Below the pieces are notes generated by a model that saw only the letters and a program-made list of their open reading frames with translations, did no database searches and had not been told where the DNA came from. The position numbers were made by a program, and so were the translations under genes. Of a stretch of 64,000 nucleotides of DNA, positions 47,463 through 57,834 are shown piece by piece. Position 1 is the first letter of the stretch, and every line of letters begins with the position of its first letter. The stretch comes from Sphingomonas kyeonggiensis (lineage in GTDB: Bacteria; Pseudomonadota; Alphaproteobacteria; Sphingomonadales; Sphingomonadaceae), in NCBI RefSeq assembly GCF_014196745.1, contig NZ_JACIEH010000002.1, positions 124,383-188,382 on the forward strand, read 5' to 3'.

Positions 47463-48989
47463 TTACGCCGCCTTCAGCTGGGCGATGAACCGGTCGGTCG
47501 CCACTTCGAGCGCGAGCGCGGCTTCGGAAAGCCCGGTCGCGGCGCTGGAGACGCTGTCCGACAGCGCCTCGGTATCACTCGCCACGGTGGCGACGGCGCC
47601 GATCCGCTCGGCCATGCGCGTAGCACCAGCGGCCGTGTCGAGCGCGGTGGCCTCGATCATGCCGGCGGCATAGCGCTGGCCGTCGACTTCGTTGCGAATC
47701 GCCTCGGCCGCGGCGGCGACCTCGGCGACGGTGCTGGCGATCTCGCCCAGCGCGTCATGCGCCTGCTCCGCGCCGCCATGGACGGTGCCGGCGAGCGTGC
47801 GGATCTCCTCGGTGGCGTGGCCGGTCTGGTTCGCGAGCGCCTTCACTTCGTGCGCGACCACCGCGAAGCCGCGGCCGACATCGCCGGCGCGCGCCGCCTC
47901 GATCGTCGCGTTGAGCGCGAGCAGGTTGGTGCGCGCCGCGATGTCCTGGATCGATTCGGCGAAGCCGCTGATCGTGCTCGCCCGCTCGGCCAGCGCGCGC
48001 ACCGCATCCTCGCCCGAGCGCGAGACGCCGCGCGCCGCGCCGCTCAGCGTCGCCTGCTGGTCGACGCTGGAGGCGATCGCCATGATCGAGGCGGTGAGCT
48101 GCTGCACGCCGTTGGCGAGCCCGCCCGCGGTCTGCGAAGCCTCGGTGGCGATGCGCGCGGTGGCGGCGAGTTCGCCGCTGGCGCGGTGCGCGAGCGTGTT
48201 GAGCGAATGGGCGGAGCGATCGAGGTCGCTCGCCGCGCGGGTGACGTCGCGCACCGTCTCGGCGACCGATTCCTGGAAGGCAGTCGCGAGGGCCAGCATC
48301 TCGCGGCGGCGCTCGGCGGCGGCACCGCGCTCGCTCGTCTCGCGGCGCTCGCGCTCGGCACGTTCCCGCGATTCGGCCGCGCGCACCGCAGTCAGCGCGG
48401 CCTCGGCATCGTCGCGGCGCGCGGTCGCGTCCTCGGCGAAGCGTTCGCTCTGGGCACGGGCGTCGGCCTGCGCCTCGATCAGCCGGACGAGCTGGGTGGT
48501 GAGATAGGCGAGCACCGCGAATTCGAGCAGCACCGCCACGGCGTGGAACACCACCCGGCCGAAATCGCCGCCGCCCTCGAACACCCAGGCCGGCAAGGCG
48601 AGCTGGAAGACGATGTGGTGGGCCGCAATCAGGCCACAGGCGAGCGCGATCGGCCGCCAGTCGTAGAGCAGGGTCAGCCCGGACAGCGCGACGAAGAAAT
48701 ACATGTGCGTGTCCATCTGCCAGGGATGGCCGGACAGCGCATAGATGGCGAGCGCGGGCTGGATCGCGGCGAGCGTGCCGACGATCAGGCGGGCGGACAC
48801 GTCATAGCGGCGGCGCAGCGCGACGATCGTCGGCGCGATGTTGGCGGCCGCGCCGAGCAGCAGGGTGATCCACTCGCGCTGGCTGCCGCGCAGCGTCAGG
48901 CCGAGCAGGAAGACCACCAGCACGGTGGCCCAGCTGGCGATCACCAGCGTCTCGATACCGCGACGGCGCAGGCGGTCGATCTCGGTCAT
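47463..48989 (-). CDS. Methyl-accepting chemotaxis protein with a multi-helix membrane sensor
   Basis: 508 residues from ATG 48989, coupled (ATGA) to the gene upstream. Six or so N-terminal membrane helices (to about residue 180) with very short loops replace the usual periplasmic ligand domain. A coiled coil ([20 protein letters not shown]) leads into the signalling domain with the hairpin tip [20 protein letters not shown] and [15 protein letters not shown]. No CheW-binding pentapeptide tail is obvious. It should control CheA; stimulus unknown. A membrane-buried or partner-mediated input is likely. Confidence 0.87.
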   Translation of the reverse strand: MTEIDRLRRRGIETLVIASWATVLVVFLLGLTLRGSQREWITLLLGAAANIAPTIVALRRRYDVSARLIVGTLAAIQPALAIYALSGHPWQMDTHMYFFVALSGLTLLYDWRPIALACGLIAAHHIVFQLALPAWVFEGGGDFGRVVFHAVAVLLEFAVLAYLTTQLVRLIEAQADARAQSERFAEDATARRDDAEAALTAVRAAESRERAERERRETSERGAAAERRREMLALATAFQESVAETVRDVTRAASDLDRSAHSLNTLAHRASGELAATARIATEASQTAGGLANGVQQLTASIMAIASSVDQQATLSGAARGVSRSGEDAVRALAERASTISGFAESIQDIAARTNLLALNATIEAARAGDVGRGFAVVAHEVKALANQTGHATEEIRTLAGTVHGGAEQAHDALGEIASTVAEVAAAAEAIRNEVDGQRYAAGMIEATALDTAAGATRMAERIGAVATVASDTEALSDSVSSAATGLSEAALALEVATDRFIAQLKAA

Positions 48990-49300
48990 GCCGCGGGCCC
49001 TCCGCACAGCGCCGGGGGCGCGGCGAGGATAAGGATGGCCTTGCCACCCAGTGCCGCGGTGACGGCGAGGTGGTTGCCGGTGATCACGAAGCTGCCCGGG
49101 ATCGGCCCGCTGCCGAGCAGCTGCGCACCGCCTTCGACCGCGCCGGCGAGCATGTGTTGCGCCGCACCGGGAAGCACAGGTACGAGAAGCATCCGCCCTT
49201 CGGCAGGTGGCCAGAAGGCGGCACAGACCAATGCCACGGCCACGAGCGCCAGCTGAGCGCTCAAGGCATGGCGGCCAAGCAATACTCCAAAACGGTCCAT
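48986..49300 (-). CDS. Small membrane/secreted protein coupled to the chemoreceptor
   Basis: 104 residues. The first part holds a hydrophobic helix ([18 protein letters not shown]) and the remainder is a small hydrophobic domain with [20 protein letters not shown]. Its stop overlaps the chemoreceptor ATG (ATGA), so both are made together. No known motif. The coupling suggests it helps the receptor sense or fold; that is inference. Confidence 0.6.
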   Translation of the reverse strand: MDRFGVLLGRHALSAQLALVAVALVCAAFWPPAEGRMLLVPVLPGAAQHMLAGAVEGGAQLLGSGPIPGSFVITGNHLAVTAALGGKAILILAAPPALCGGPAA

Positions 49301-49579
49301 TCCTCGCGGCTAGCGCGAGTCCGGTTAGCAACGCGTAAACCAGAGCATGTAATTTGCGTAATATCGCATGTACGAGGCAGCCGGCCGAGCCGGACGACTG
49401 CGACGCGCAGGCCCCGCACAAGGGCGGTTTGCTCCGTCTCGAACCGATTGGGCGGTGGTCGCGTCCGGTCCGGATCAGCATGGAATTGAGCCGGCACCAC
49501 TGCGCGGCGAGCCTGCCGGTGCCGATGCGCCTCCGGTTTTCGCGGGCGCGCTGGCGATCTCACCCAAAGGGAGATTGCG

Positions 49580-50905
49580 ATGTCGAATTACACTTTCGGG
49601 AGCCTCAAGTCCGCTGGTGGGCTCGGCGATTCGGGCGCGAGCTCGATGCGGCTCACCATCAACACCCTGCCGTCGCTCGACGTGGTCAAGGTCACCGTCG
49701 CGGTAACTTCACTTTCCGGGGCGGTGACGATCTACAACCTGACCTCGGCCGGCACCACGGTCTATTCGAATGCGCGCGCCGTCGATGTGCGGGTCGAACC
49801 GCTCTACAATGACGGCTATTCGGCCAACAGCATCACCGGATCGGTCCAGTCGCTCAATTCAGGCGGCTCGGTGCTCGGCACCGCCTCGATCTCGGACGCG
49901 ATCAACGTCCTGCAGAACGTCAATTTCGTGAAGGATGATGTCGGCTCCGATTTTGGCGACTCGCTGGTTGGCGATGCCAATGCCAACGATCTGATCGGGC
50001 GCGGCGGCGACGATGTCCTCGCCGGTTCGCTGGGCAACGACAGGATGGATGGCGGCGCGGGCAATGATTCGGTCGACTACAGGCTCTCCAACGCCGCCGT
50101 GACGGTGACGCTCGGCGGTAGCGTCAGCGGCGGGCATGCGCAGGGCGATACGCTGCTGAGCATCGAGAATGTCTGGGGCTCGGCCTATGCCGACACCCTG
50201 ACCGGGGACGCGGGCGGCAACCGGCTCGAGGGCAATGCCGGCAACGACACGCTGAACGGCGCGGGCGGTGCGGATATCCTGGTCGGGGGCGACGGAAATG
50301 ACGTGCTCAACGGCGGTACCGGCGCGGACGAAATGGTCGGCAATGCCGGGGACGACCTGTTCCTCGTCGACAATGCCGGTGACATCATCTTCGAGGATAG
50401 CGGGGGCGGGGCCGACACGGTGCAGACGGCGCTTGCCAGCTACACGCTGGCGAACGAGGTCGAGACGCTGCAATTCACCGGCAGCGGCGCCTTCTCCGGT
50501 ACGGGCAATGCGCTGGCCAATATGATCACCGGAGGCGCGGGGAACGACACGCTCAACGGGCTCGGCGGATCGGATGTGCTGACCGGGGGCGGTGGGAGCG
50601 ATCATTTCGTCTTCTCCACTGCGCCAGGCGCAGGGAATATCGACAGCATCACCGATTTCGTGGTGGGCACCGACCGGATCGACCTGGATGATGCGATCTT
50701 CACCGCGCTGACGGCCGGCGGCCTGCCGGCCGGTGCCTTCGCGACGGGCAATGTCGCGGCCGACGCGGACGACCATATCCTCTACGATCCGGTGACCGGC
50801 GCGCTCTACTATGATGTCGACGGGGGAGGGGGCGCGGGCGCGGTGCAGTTTGCCACGCTGTCGGCCGGTCTGACTCTTTCGGCGACCGATTTCGGCGTGA
50901 TCTGA
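49580..50905 (+). CDS. RTX-type calcium-binding repeat protein
   Basis: 441 residues, acidic and Gly/Asp-rich, no Sec signal. An N-terminal beta domain (about 1-115) precedes nonapeptide RTX repeats (GGDDVLAGSLGNDRMDGGAG near 150; further blocks near 220-260 and 320-345), then a C-terminal domain with VFSTAPGAGNIDSITDFVVG and DLDDAIFTAL, typical of type I secretion substrates. It folds on Ca2+ outside the cell. Type I exporter genes are not in this window. AAAGGGAG lies upstream of the ATG; the 279-base gap before it has an AT-rich stretch around 49330-49375 and no gene I can support. Confidence 0.85.
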   Translation: MSNYTFGSLKSAGGLGDSGASSMRLTINTLPSLDVVKVTVAVTSLSGAVTIYNLTSAGTTVYSNARAVDVRVEPLYNDGYSANSITGSVQSLNSGGSVLGTASISDAINVLQNVNFVKDDVGSDFGDSLVGDANANDLIGRGGDDVLAGSLGNDRMDGGAGNDSVDYRLSNAAVTVTLGGSVSGGHAQGDTLLSIENVWGSAYADTLTGDAGGNRLEGNAGNDTLNGAGGADILVGGDGNDVLNGGTGADEMVGNAGDDLFLVDNAGDIIFEDSGGGADTVQTALASYTLANEVETLQFTGSGAFSGTGNALANMITGGAGNDTLNGLGGSDVLTGGGGSDHFVFSTAPGAGNIDSITDFVVGTDRIDLDDAIFTALTAGGLPAGAFATGNVAADADDHILYDPVTGALYYDVDGGGGAGAVQFATLSAGLTLSATDFGVI

Positions 50906-50915
50906 TCCGACGAAG

Positions 50916-50947
50916 AAAACCCGGCGCCCGCGAAGGCGCCGGGTTTT
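50916..50947. terminator. Perfect bidirectional intrinsic terminator
   Basis: AAAACCCGGCGCC and GGCGCCGGGTTTT pair perfectly over 13 bases with a 6-base loop, between the RTX gene and the convergent gcrA gene (stop at 50975). Confidence 0.92.
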
Positions 50948-50974
50948 CCGATCGTCCCGGAAATGCTGTCGGGC

Positions 50975-51658
50975 TTAGCGGACGCGCGGGCCGCCAAAGG
51001 GCAGCGGCGGCGGCGGACGACGGTCGCGGCGGGGCAGCTGTGCCTGATAGGCGTGGCCGCAATGCGCGACGCAGTACGGGAAGCCCGGGTTCACCTTGTC
51101 GCCGCAGAAGTGGAAGTCCGGCTCGCCCGGATGGCCGAGCGGCCATTTGCAGATCTTGTCGTTCAGATCGAGCAGGCTGGTCTTGCCGGCGATCGCGTCG
51201 CTCGGCTTGGCGGGGACGAGTCGGCGCGGCGGGGCCGGCGCGATCGGCGGGGTCTGCTCGCCGGGATTCTGCCGGACGAAGCCGCCGGGGCCGACCGAGC
51301 GCAGCACCGGGCCTTCGCGCTTGGGCGCGGGGGCGGGTGCGTCCCCATCGTCATCGTCATCGGCCGATTCGGGAGCAGGCGCGGGCGCGCGCGGCGCCGC
51401 GGCAACCGGTGCCGGCGACGCGGATGGTGCCGGCGTCGGGCGCGGCGCGGGCGCCGGCTTGGGCTCGGCGGGAGCCGCCGCGACCTTGGGCTCGTTGGGC
51501 TTCACCGGCGAGGGGCGCGAGGGCAGGCCCAGGCGATGCGCCTTGCCGATCACGGCATTGCGACTCACTCCGCCAAGCTCTTCGGCGATCTGGGTTGCGG
51601 TCAGCCCGCTGTCCCACATCTTCTTCAGCGTATCGATCCGCTCGTCGGTCCAGCTCAA
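50975..51658 (-). CDS. gcrA: Cell-cycle regulator GcrA
   Basis: 227 residues from TTG 51658 (GGAAGAG upstream; the start SWTDERIDTLKKMWDSG is family-standard). The N-terminal HTH (TATQIAEELGGVSRNAVIGK) binds methylated GANTC-containing promoters in alphaproteobacteria. A long Ala/Pro-rich acidic linker (about 60-130) leads to the C-terminal sigma-70-interacting region (CKWPLGHPGEPDFHFCGDKV near 175-195) with conserved Cys and His. It activates cell-cycle genes with CcrM methylation. Confidence 0.93.
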   Translation of the reverse strand: MSWTDERIDTLKKMWDSGLTATQIAEELGGVSRNAVIGKAHRLGLPSRPSPVKPNEPKVAAAPAEPKPAPAPRPTPAPSASPAPVAAAPRAPAPAPESADDDDDGDAPAPAPKREGPVLRSVGPGGFVRQNPGEQTPPIAPAPPRRLVPAKPSDAIAGKTSLLDLNDKICKWPLGHPGEPDFHFCGDKVNPGFPYCVAHCGHAYQAQLPRRDRRPPPPLPFGGPRVR

Positions 51659-51713
51659 AACTTCTCTTCCTTCACCTTGCAGGCGGCCCGTGCAGCGGTT
51701 ACGCGAACGCGCG

Positions 51714-52553
51714 ATGAGCAGCCAGCCTGAATTCGGTCCACAGCTCCCCGAGCCCGGCGTTCCGGTTATCCGCAACGTCAACTGGGGAGGTTTGCGCACC
51801 CTCTATATCAAGGAGGTGCGCCGTTTCTTCAAGGTGCAGCTCCAGACGATATGGGCACCGGCCATTTCGCAGCTCCTGCTGATGGTGGTGTTCACCACCG
51901 CTCTGGGCGCGCGCGGGGCGGTGCATCTGGGGGGGACGGAGGTTCCGTTCGCCGCCTTCATCGCCCCGGGCCTGGTCGTGATGGGCATGCTCAACAATGC
52001 CTTCGCCAATTCGAGCTTCTCGCTGCTCGTCGGCAAGATCCAGGGCACGATCGTCGACTATCTGATGCCGCCGCTCTCCACCGCCGAGCTGCTCGCGGCG
52101 ATGGTCGGCGGAGCGGTGACGCGCGCCTTCATGGTCGGCGGCACGGTCTGGCTGGCGATGCTGCTCTATCTGGGTGCGGAGGCGATACCGGTGCAGCCCT
52201 GGGCGGTGCTGTGGTTCGGGCTGCTCGGCTCGGTGCTGCTCTCGTTCCTCGGCGTGCTCACCTCGATCTGGGCGGAGAAGTTCGATCACAGCGCCGCGGT
52301 GACCAATTTCGTCGTCGCCCCGCTCGCACTGCTCTCGGGCACCTTCTATTCGGTCGAGCGCCTCGCCCCGGCCTTCCAGGTCGTCAGCCACGCCAACCCG
52401 TTCTTCTACATCATCTCGGGCTTCCGCTACGGTTTCCTCGGAGTCGCCGATTCGCCGATCCTGGTCGGGAGCCTGGTGATCCTGGCGCTCGACGTGGTGC
52501 TGGGCTTCCTCTGCTACGCGCTGCTGCGCCGCGGCTGGAAGATCAAGAACTGA
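51714..52553 (+). CDS. ABC-2 type transporter permease
   Basis: 279 residues from ATG 51714. Six membrane helices in ABC-2 order (TIWAPAISQLLLMVVFTTAL, AFIAPGLVVMGMLNNAFANS, FMVGGTVWLAMLLYLGA, LLGSVLLSFLGVLTSIWA, FVVAPLALLSGTFYSVERL, and the last near the C-terminus). The matching ATPase gene is not adjacent. It may export a polysaccharide, lipid or drug; unknown. Divergent from gcrA. Confidence 0.88.
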   Translation: MSSQPEFGPQLPEPGVPVIRNVNWGGLRTLYIKEVRRFFKVQLQTIWAPAISQLLLMVVFTTALGARGAVHLGGTEVPFAAFIAPGLVVMGMLNNAFANSSFSLLVGKIQGTIVDYLMPPLSTAELLAAMVGGAVTRAFMVGGTVWLAMLLYLGAEAIPVQPWAVLWFGLLGSVLLSFLGVLTSIWAEKFDHSAAVTNFVVAPLALLSGTFYSVERLAPAFQVVSHANPFFYIISGFRYGFLGVADSPILVGSLVILALDVVLGFLCYALLRRGWKIKN

Positions 52554-52574
52554 CGGCGGGCCGTTCGCGCGCCG

Positions 52575-52605
52575 CCCGAGACCGCCGCTTTCGCCGGGAT
52601 GGCGG
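52575..52605. repeat. Decayed half of a family B hairpin element
   Basis: GAGACCGCCGCTTTCGCCGG followed by GATGGCGG is one arm of the CGTCATCCCGG family with several changes. The other arm is missing. Confidence 0.4.
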
Positions 52606-52645
52606 CCTTGCGATAACGCCCGCGCATGCCCCTCGCCGAAACGAT

Positions 52646-52675
52646 TATTGACCTCTCCGGGCCACCCCTCGTAAA
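52646..52675 (+). promoter_or_regulatory. Candidate sigma-70 promoter of argD
   Basis: TTGACC (52646-52651), 17 bases, GTAAAC (52669-52674). Similar in form to the atpI candidate. It would start transcription close to the hairpin at 52686. Confidence 0.42.
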
Positions 52676-52685
52676 CACCCGCCTC

Positions 52686-52710
52686 GGGCGGTCCCGAAAG
52701 ACCGCCCTTT
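52686..52710 (+). terminator. Leader hairpin with T-tract before argD
   Basis: GGGCGGTC and GACCGCCC pair perfectly (8 bp, CCGAAA loop) and are followed by TTT. It lies between the candidate argD promoter and the ATG, so it could be an attenuator, a 5' stabiliser, or a late terminator of the upstream permease gene. Confidence 0.55.
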
Positions 52711-52759
52711 GTCGTTTCTGGAGTCTCGTTTCGAGCTTTTTCCTGAGGAGTATGTTCCC

Positions 52760-53956
52760 ATGACTATCACCCCGCTCATGCCCGTCTACCCGCGGTGCGC
52801 TGTGCGGCCGGTGCGAGGCGAGGGCGTGTACCTCTATGGGGAACGCGGCGAGCAGTATCTGGACTTCGCCGCGGGCATCGCGGTCAACGCGCTCGGCCAT
52901 GGCCATCCGCACTTGACCAAGGTGCTGCAGGACCAGGTCGCCACGCTGATGCACGTGTCGAACCTCTATGGCAGCCCCCAGGGCGAAGCGCTGGCCCAGC
53001 GGATCATCGACGTCAGCTTCGCCGACACGGTGTTCTTCACCAATTCGGGCGTCGAGGCGATCGAGTGCGCGATCAAGACCGCGCGCCGCTATCATTACGT
53101 CAACGGCAACCCGCAGCGCCACAAGCTGATCACCTTCAAGAACGCCTTCCATGGCCGTTCGATCGGTGCGATCTCGGCGACCGACCAGCCGAAGATGCGC
53201 GACGGCTTCGAGCCGCTGCTGCCGGGCTTCGACTATGTGAAGTTCAACGACCTGGAAGGTGCGCTCGCCAAGATCGACGGCGAGACCGCCGGCTTCCTGG
53301 TCGAGACGGTGCAGGGCGAGGGCGGCATGACCGCCGGCACCCAGGAGTTCATCCAGGGCCTGCGCAAGGCGTGCGACGAGCATGGCCTGCTGCTCATCCT
53401 CGACGAGATCCAGTGCGGCTATGGCCGCACCGGCAAGATGTGGGCCTATGAGCATTACGGCATCACCCCGGACATCATGACCGTGGCCAAGGGCATCGGC
53501 GGCGGCTTCCCGCTCGGCGCCTGCCTCGCGACCGAGGAAGCGGCCAAGGGCATGGTGATCGGCACGCACGGCTCCACCTATGGCGGCAACCCGCTCGCCA
53601 TGGCGGCCGGCCAGGCGGTGCTCGACGTGATGCTCGAGCCCGATTTCCTGCCGCATGTCGAGAAGATGGGCGATCGCCTGCGCCAGGCGTTCGAGCAGAT
53701 GATTCCGAACCATGATCACCTGTTCGAGGAGATTCGCGGCAAGGGGCTGATGCTCGGCATCAAGATGAAGGACACGGTGGTCAGCCGCGACTTCGTCGCG
53801 CATCTGCGCGACAATCACGGGCTGCTGACGGTCGCCGCCGGCGAGAACGTGTTCCGCGTGCTGCCGCCGCTGGTGATCAACGAGGATCACATCGCCGAGT
53901 GCATCGAGCGCCTGAGCGAAGGCGCGCGCAGTTTCGGGGCACCGGGTGCGGCCTGA
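52760..53956 (+). CDS. argD: Acetylornithine aminotransferase
   Basis: 398 residues from ATG 52760 (TGAGGAG 9 bases upstream). Class III PLP aminotransferase: FFTNSGVEAIECAIKTARRY, FHGRSIGAISATDQ, LILDEIQCGYGRTGKMWAYE and MTVAKGIGGGFPLGA (PLP Lys near 244). Acts in arginine synthesis (and possibly succinyldiaminopimelate transamination). argF follows, separated by a nested palindrome, so the two are probably one transcript. Confidence 0.95.
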   Translation: MTITPLMPVYPRCAVRPVRGEGVYLYGERGEQYLDFAAGIAVNALGHGHPHLTKVLQDQVATLMHVSNLYGSPQGEALAQRIIDVSFADTVFFTNSGVEAIECAIKTARRYHYVNGNPQRHKLITFKNAFHGRSIGAISATDQPKMRDGFEPLLPGFDYVKFNDLEGALAKIDGETAGFLVETVQGEGGMTAGTQEFIQGLRKACDEHGLLLILDEIQCGYGRTGKMWAYEHYGITPDIMTVAKGIGGGFPLGACLATEEAAKGMVIGTHGSTYGGNPLAMAAGQAVLDVMLEPDFLPHVEKMGDRLRQAFEQMIPNHDHLFEEIRGKGLMLGIKMKDTVVSRDFVAHLRDNHGLLTVAAGENVFRVLPPLVINEDHIAECIERLSEGARSFGAPGAA

Positions 53957-53961
53957 TGAAC

Positions 53962-54129
53962 AATTCCTCCCCGAGCTTGTCTCGGGGAGGGGGACCATGC
54001 GCAGCATGGTGGAGGGGCGCCGCGTAGCGGCGTGGATGCGGAGCGGCCTTCCGCGCCTTCGGCGCAGCCCCTCCACCCCCGGCCTTCGGCCGGCGGTCCC
54101 CCTCCCCCAGGCGAGCTGGGGGAGGATTT
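53962..54129. repeat. Nested palindrome, copy 5, between argD and argF
   Basis: 168 bp. Begins AATTCCTCCCCGAGCTTGTC and ends GGGGGAGGATTT five bases before the argF ATG. Its core differs from copies 1, 3 and 4 (extra inner hairpins). Its terminal GGAGG is the best ribosome binding site for argF. Confidence 0.88.
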
Positions 54130-54133
54130 GAAT

Positions 54134-55051
<918 letters not shown>

Positions 55052-55062
55052 GGGGAAGTGCC

Positions 55063-55473
55063 ATGCCGCCGGTCCGTATCGCAGCCTTGGTTGCCTTGGG
55101 TCTGGCGGTGTTTCTGGCCCTGCTCTGGTTCGTGCCCCGTGATGCCGGCTATGCCGATCAGATATGTTTGGCCGCGCTGCTCGTTGCCGCCGCGAACGCG
55201 GCAATGGTTGCGCGTCTCGGACGGAGTCCCCGCACAGGGCTGCAGGGTTCTGCGCTCTGGCTTGTCATGGTCGGGGTGGGCGCCGCCATCGCGTTCGGGA
55301 GTTTTGCAGACTGGGTCGGTCTCGTAGTTCCGGATGATGGCAGTCTCATGGGCTTCGTGGCGGTAGCCGGATCGATCGCCACGGTGCTCTTCTGGACGGG
55401 GCCGTCCGCGCTGGCCGCGGGATGGCTGCTCTGGTTCGCGTCGCGGCGGGTGAAGCGCGTTCGGCTGGCCTGA
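55063..55473 (+). CDS. Small multi-span membrane protein
   Basis: 136 residues from ATG 55063 (AGGGGAAG upstream). About four hydrophobic segments (IAALVALGLAVFLALLWFV, ICLAALLVAAANAAMVARLG, LVMVGVGAAIAFGSFADWVG, FVAVAGSIATVLFWTGPSAL) and Arg-rich C-terminus. No recognised domain. It lies 11 bases after argF, so it probably belongs to the argD-argF transcript by read-through. Confidence 0.65.
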   Translation: MPPVRIAALVALGLAVFLALLWFVPRDAGYADQICLAALLVAAANAAMVARLGRSPRTGLQGSALWLVMVGVGAAIAFGSFADWVGLVVPDDGSLMGFVAVAGSIATVLFWTGPSALAAGWLLWFASRRVKRVRLA

Positions 55474-55571
55474 GTTGTCTTGGGCCGGCAAGGCCCTACA
55501 TAGCGGGCAACTTCAGACAAATTGTGCCACAAACGGCATCCCGGCTTCGGCCGGGCAGCGAGGATTTCGAC

Positions 55572-56498
55572 GTGACCAATACCGCCCCCACCACCGACTT
55601 CGATCGCGCGGTCGGCTTCACCATTCCGGCCCGCCACACCCGTGGCCGCGTCACGCGGCTGGGGCCGGCGCTTGACGAGATTCTCGCGGCGCACGCCTAT
55701 CCTCCGGTGATCGAGCGGCTGCTGGCCGAAGCGCTGACGCTTGCCGCGCTGCTCGGCTCGACGCTCAAGGATGCGCAGGGCCAGCTGACCCTCCAGGCGC
55801 AGACCCAGGGCGGCATCGTCAACCTGCTGGTGTGCGACTACAAGAATGGCGACCTGCGCGGCTATGTGCAGTTCGACGCGCTGCGCCTGTCGCAGCTCGG
55901 CAAGAACCCGTCGCTGTTCGCGTTGTTCAACAAGGGCCATCTCGCGGTGACCTTCGACCAGCCGGCGACCAATGAGCGCTATCAGGGCATCGTGCCGCTC
56001 GACACCGCATCGCTGGCAGAGGCGGCACAGAGCTATTTCCTCCAGTCCGAGCAGATCCCCACCGTGGTGCGGCTCGGCGCCCAGCGCGACAAGGAAAGCG
56101 GCAAGTGGATCGCCGGCGGCCTGTTCCTCCAGCACCTGCCGGAGGGAGAGGCCGGGCGCGAGCGGCTGCACGCGCGCATGGATCACCCCGAGTGGGAGCA
56201 TGTCGAGGCATTGGGATCGACGATGGGCGTCGACGAGCTCGCCGATCCCTCGATCCCGCTCGAGACGCTGGTCTGGCGGCTGTTCAACGAGGAGGAGGAA
56301 GTGCGCATCCTTGCCGCCTCGCCGCTCGCCAATAACTGCCGCTGCGACGGGGACTATATCACCCAGGTGCTCTCCAAGTTCCCCGAGGAGGAGCGCGCGG
56401 AAATGGCCGACGAGAACGGCGTGATCACCGTCGATTGCGCGTTCTGCTCCAGCAAGTTCTCGATTCACCTCAGCGATTTCGTTCCGCCAGCGTTGTAA
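55572..56498 (+). CDS. hslO: Redox-regulated chaperone Hsp33
   Basis: 308 residues from GTG 55572 (GAGG 9 bases upstream). The N-terminal substrate-binding part is followed by the C-terminal zinc switch: CRC near 256-258 and CAFC near 289-292, four Cys that bind Zn2+ when reduced and form disulfides on oxidation. It is activated by heat plus oxidants in the cytoplasm. Confidence 0.95.
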   Translation: MTNTAPTTDFDRAVGFTIPARHTRGRVTRLGPALDEILAAHAYPPVIERLLAEALTLAALLGSTLKDAQGQLTLQAQTQGGIVNLLVCDYKNGDLRGYVQFDALRLSQLGKNPSLFALFNKGHLAVTFDQPATNERYQGIVPLDTASLAEAAQSYFLQSEQIPTVVRLGAQRDKESGKWIAGGLFLQHLPEGEAGRERLHARMDHPEWEHVEALGSTMGVDELADPSIPLETLVWRLFNEEEEVRILAASPLANNCRCDGDYITQVLSKFPEEERAEMADENGVITVDCAFCSSKFSIHLSDFVPPAL

Positions 56499-56568
56499 TT
56501 TGGCATAATAAAGCCATATCGGCGTGAAGGGGCGCGGGCCCTTGGGCCCGTGACGGGAGGACTTTGTG

Positions 56569-56976
56569 ATGTTGCTCAGGCGTATGATGGGCTTGGCACT
56601 TGCCGGCGCATCGCTGTTGATGGTCGGGGACGGCTCGGCGGTGGCGCATCGCGCCGCGACGCAGTCCGCCCTGTCGCAGATCGAGCGTGGCCAGTGGCTG
56701 CTCAAGGAGCGGCTGGGCACCGAGCGCAAGGTCTGCTTCGCCAATCCGAACAGCTTCATCCAGATCGCCCATGGCCCGGCGCCCTGCGAGCAGTTCGTCG
56801 TCAGCCAGGATTCCCGCCAGTCGACGGTGGTCTATACCTGCAACGGCCATGGCAAGGGCCGCACGACGGTGACGGTGGAGACGCCGCGGCTGGTCCGTAT
56901 CGAGACCCAGGGCGTGCTGGACGGCGCGCCCTTCGAGCAGGAATATGAGGCGCGCAAGGTCGGGGCCTGCAGCTGA
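56569..56976 (+). CDS. Secreted DUF3617-like protein
   Basis: 135 residues from ATG 56569 (GGGAGG 8 bases upstream). After a hydrophobic N-terminus comes IERGQWLLKERLGTERKVC and CEQFVVSQDSRQSTVVYTCNG, the spacing of Trp and paired Cys typical of DUF3617 proteins, which sit in the periplasm. Function unknown. A GGGCCC TT GGGCCC hairpin (about 56536-56549) lies in the gap after hslO. Confidence 0.65.
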   Translation: MLLRRMMGLALAGASLLMVGDGSAVAHRAATQSALSQIERGQWLLKERLGTERKVCFANPNSFIQIAHGPAPCEQFVVSQDSRQSTVVYTCNGHGKGRTTVTVETPRLVRIETQGVLDGAPFEQEYEARKVGACS

Positions 56977-57140
56977 ACGGGGCTTAACCCTTATTTCACG
57001 GCTGCCGGGCTATCGTGTTCCTGCTCCTAGTGAGCTCTTTCCTCTCTGACATGGGTTTTCCCAACAAACTGGGCCGCTCTCGGGTGGCTCATTTTGCGTG
57101 CTATTTTGCCTTGCAGCATGAATCGGGCTAGAGGCCTGCG

Positions 57141-57824
57141 ATGACTGACAGCGTTGCAATTGTACTGGTTTCGGGCGGCCTCGATTCGATGATCTCGGCT
57201 GCGCTGGCGCGGGAGGCGGGGCACCGCCTGTTCGCGCTCTCCTTCGACTATAACCAGCGCCACCAGGTCGAGCTGGCCGCCGCCCGCCGGGTCACCGCCG
57301 CGCTGGGCGCCGAGCGCCACATCGTGATGCCGATGGACCTGCGCGCCTTTGGCGGCTCCGCGCTCACCGCCGATATCGACGTGCCCAAGGACGGGGTGGG
57401 GGACGACATCCCGGTCACCTATGTGCCGGCGCGCAACACCATCTTCCTCAGCCTGGCACTCGGCTGGGCCGAGGCCTCGGGCGCCCGCGACATCTATATC
57501 GGCGTCAACGCGCTCGATTATTCGGGCTATCCCGATTGCCGGCCGGAGTTCATCGAAGGGTTCGAGCGGCTCGCCGAGCTGGCCACCAAGGCCGGGGTGG
57601 AGGGCGAGCCCTTCCATATCCGCGCGCCGCTCCAGAACATGACCAAGGCCGATATCGTGCGCGAGGGCACAAGGCTCGGGCTCGACCTGGGGCTCAGCTG
57701 GTCCTGCTACGATCCGGCGCCGGGCAGCCTGCACTGCGGCCTGTGCGACAGCTGCCGCCTGCGCGCCAAGGGCTTCGAGGAGGCCGGCGTGCCCGATCCG
57801 ACGCAGTACGCCGTCAAGCCGTAG
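57141..57824 (+). CDS. queC: 7-cyano-7-deazaguanine synthase
   Basis: 227 residues. The PP-loop is [15 protein letters not shown] at the start, with conserved [18 protein letters not shown], and a C-terminal zinc site of four Cys ([18 protein letters not shown]). It converts carboxy-deazaguanine to preQ0 with ATP and ammonia for queuosine tRNA modification. queE follows 10 bases later, same pathway. Confidence 0.96.
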   Translation: MTDSVAIVLVSGGLDSMISAALAREAGHRLFALSFDYNQRHQVELAAARRVTAALGAERHIVMPMDLRAFGGSALTADIDVPKDGVGDDIPVTYVPARNTIFLSLALGWAEASGARDIYIGVNALDYSGYPDCRPEFIEGFERLAELATKAGVEGEPFHIRAPLQNMTKADIVREGTRLGLDLGLSWSCYDPAPGSLHCGLCDSCRLRAKGFEEAGVPDPTQYAVKP

Positions 57825-57834
57825 GAACCGGGCG

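Noticed and set aside
49301..49579. An additional gene in the gap before the RTX protein
   Set aside because: Frames in this stretch lack a plausible start site, a ribosome binding site and any recognisable motif; it probably holds two divergent promoters.
56977..57140. preQ1 riboswitch before queC
   Set aside because: No preQ1-I C-rich loop with A-rich tail or preQ1-II pattern could be recognised.
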